Below the pieces are notes generated by a model. The model had not been told where the DNA came from and did no database searches. It was given only the letters and a program-made list of their open reading frames with translations. A stretch of DNA of 5,396 nucleotides from a bacterium. Its GTDB lineage: Bacteria; SZUA-79; Acidulodesulfobacterales; Acidulodesulfobacteraceae. The position numbers and the translations under genes are program-made. The DNA is taken from positions 1 through 5,396 of the forward strand of contig JAKACI010000116.1 in assembly GCA_021821565.1 (NCBI GenBank). The letters are read 5' to 3'. This document shows, piece by piece, positions 5,281 to 5,396 of the stretch; position 1 is the first letter of the stretch, and every line of letters starts with the position of its first letter.

Positions 5281-5396
5281 ATGAACAAAGGTTCACTACC
5301 GTTTTTTAAACTTTTAGGTATTATAGTGGCTTTTATTTTTGTAATTTCTATGACGGCATCTAAGACTTCATTTGCTATGGGGATTAGGCGGATATT
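5281..5396 (+). CDS. Exported protein, N-terminal part only (cut by window end)
   Basis: The first 38 codons of a gene. The N-terminus MNKGSLPFFK is followed by a hydrophobic run (about 11-24) and a probable signal peptidase I site after S-F-A (30-32), so the product is exported. The mature part begins MGIRRI, too short to identify the protein. AGGAGG (5264-5269) lies 11 nt before the ATG, slightly far but strong, and a good promoter lies at 5124-5151. The gene diverges from the copper group, so it may be unrelated or part of the same envelope response. Confidence 0.8.
   Translation, partial: MNKGSLPFFKLLGIIVAFIFVISMTASKTSFAMGIRRI

Overview
The window is AT-rich bacterial DNA, with intergenic stretches close to pure A/T. 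It holds the 3' end of a tRNA-Leu, a leftward (minus-strand) copper-handling gene group, and the start of a rightward gene for an exported protein. An exported c-type cytochrome, a Cu(I) P-type ATPase with three metal-binding domains, a tRNA gene that encodes its own CCA, and strong AGGAGG-type ribosome binding sites point to a Gram-negative, metal-exposed bacterium. AT-rich Deltaproteobacteria-like lineages of acidic, metal-rich sites are one possibility, but that placement is a guess.

Layout. 1-57: partial tRNA-Leu(UAA), plus strand. 58-427: no intact gene; on the minus strand there are traces of a decayed small gene that looks like the start of an MNT-type nucleotidyltransferase. 428-3295 (minus): CopA-type copper ATPase, 955 aa. 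3344-3922 (minus): exported monohaem cytochrome c with a Met/Gly/Asn-rich segment; it lies 48 nt upstream of copA and the two almost certainly form an operon. 3923-4182: very AT-rich spacer holding one conspicuous G/C-containing 19-bp dyad. 4183-4584 (minus): unrecognised small membrane protein with a Met-Pro-Met-Thr-Met stretch and a CxxC pair. 4585-5280: repeat-rich control region with three 14-bp tandem repeats, a 26-bp palindrome, and a perfect 74-bp tandem duplication. Each 74-bp unit carries a leftward sigma70-like promoter. The region ends with a scrambled, GC-richer fragment and then a strong rightward promoter. 5281-5396 (plus): start of a signal-peptide-bearing protein, cut by the window end.

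How it may work together. The tandem promoters face the small membrane protein, the cytochrome and copA, so the three could be one copper-response unit. The ATPase would export Cu(I) from the cytoplasm. The Met-rich cytochrome would bind or oxidise Cu(I) outside the inner membrane and pass electrons on. The small protein offers further soft-metal ligands at the membrane face. Only the ATPase assignment is firm. The cytochrome fold is clear, but its link to copper is inferred from Met-richness and operon position. The role of the small protein is unknown.
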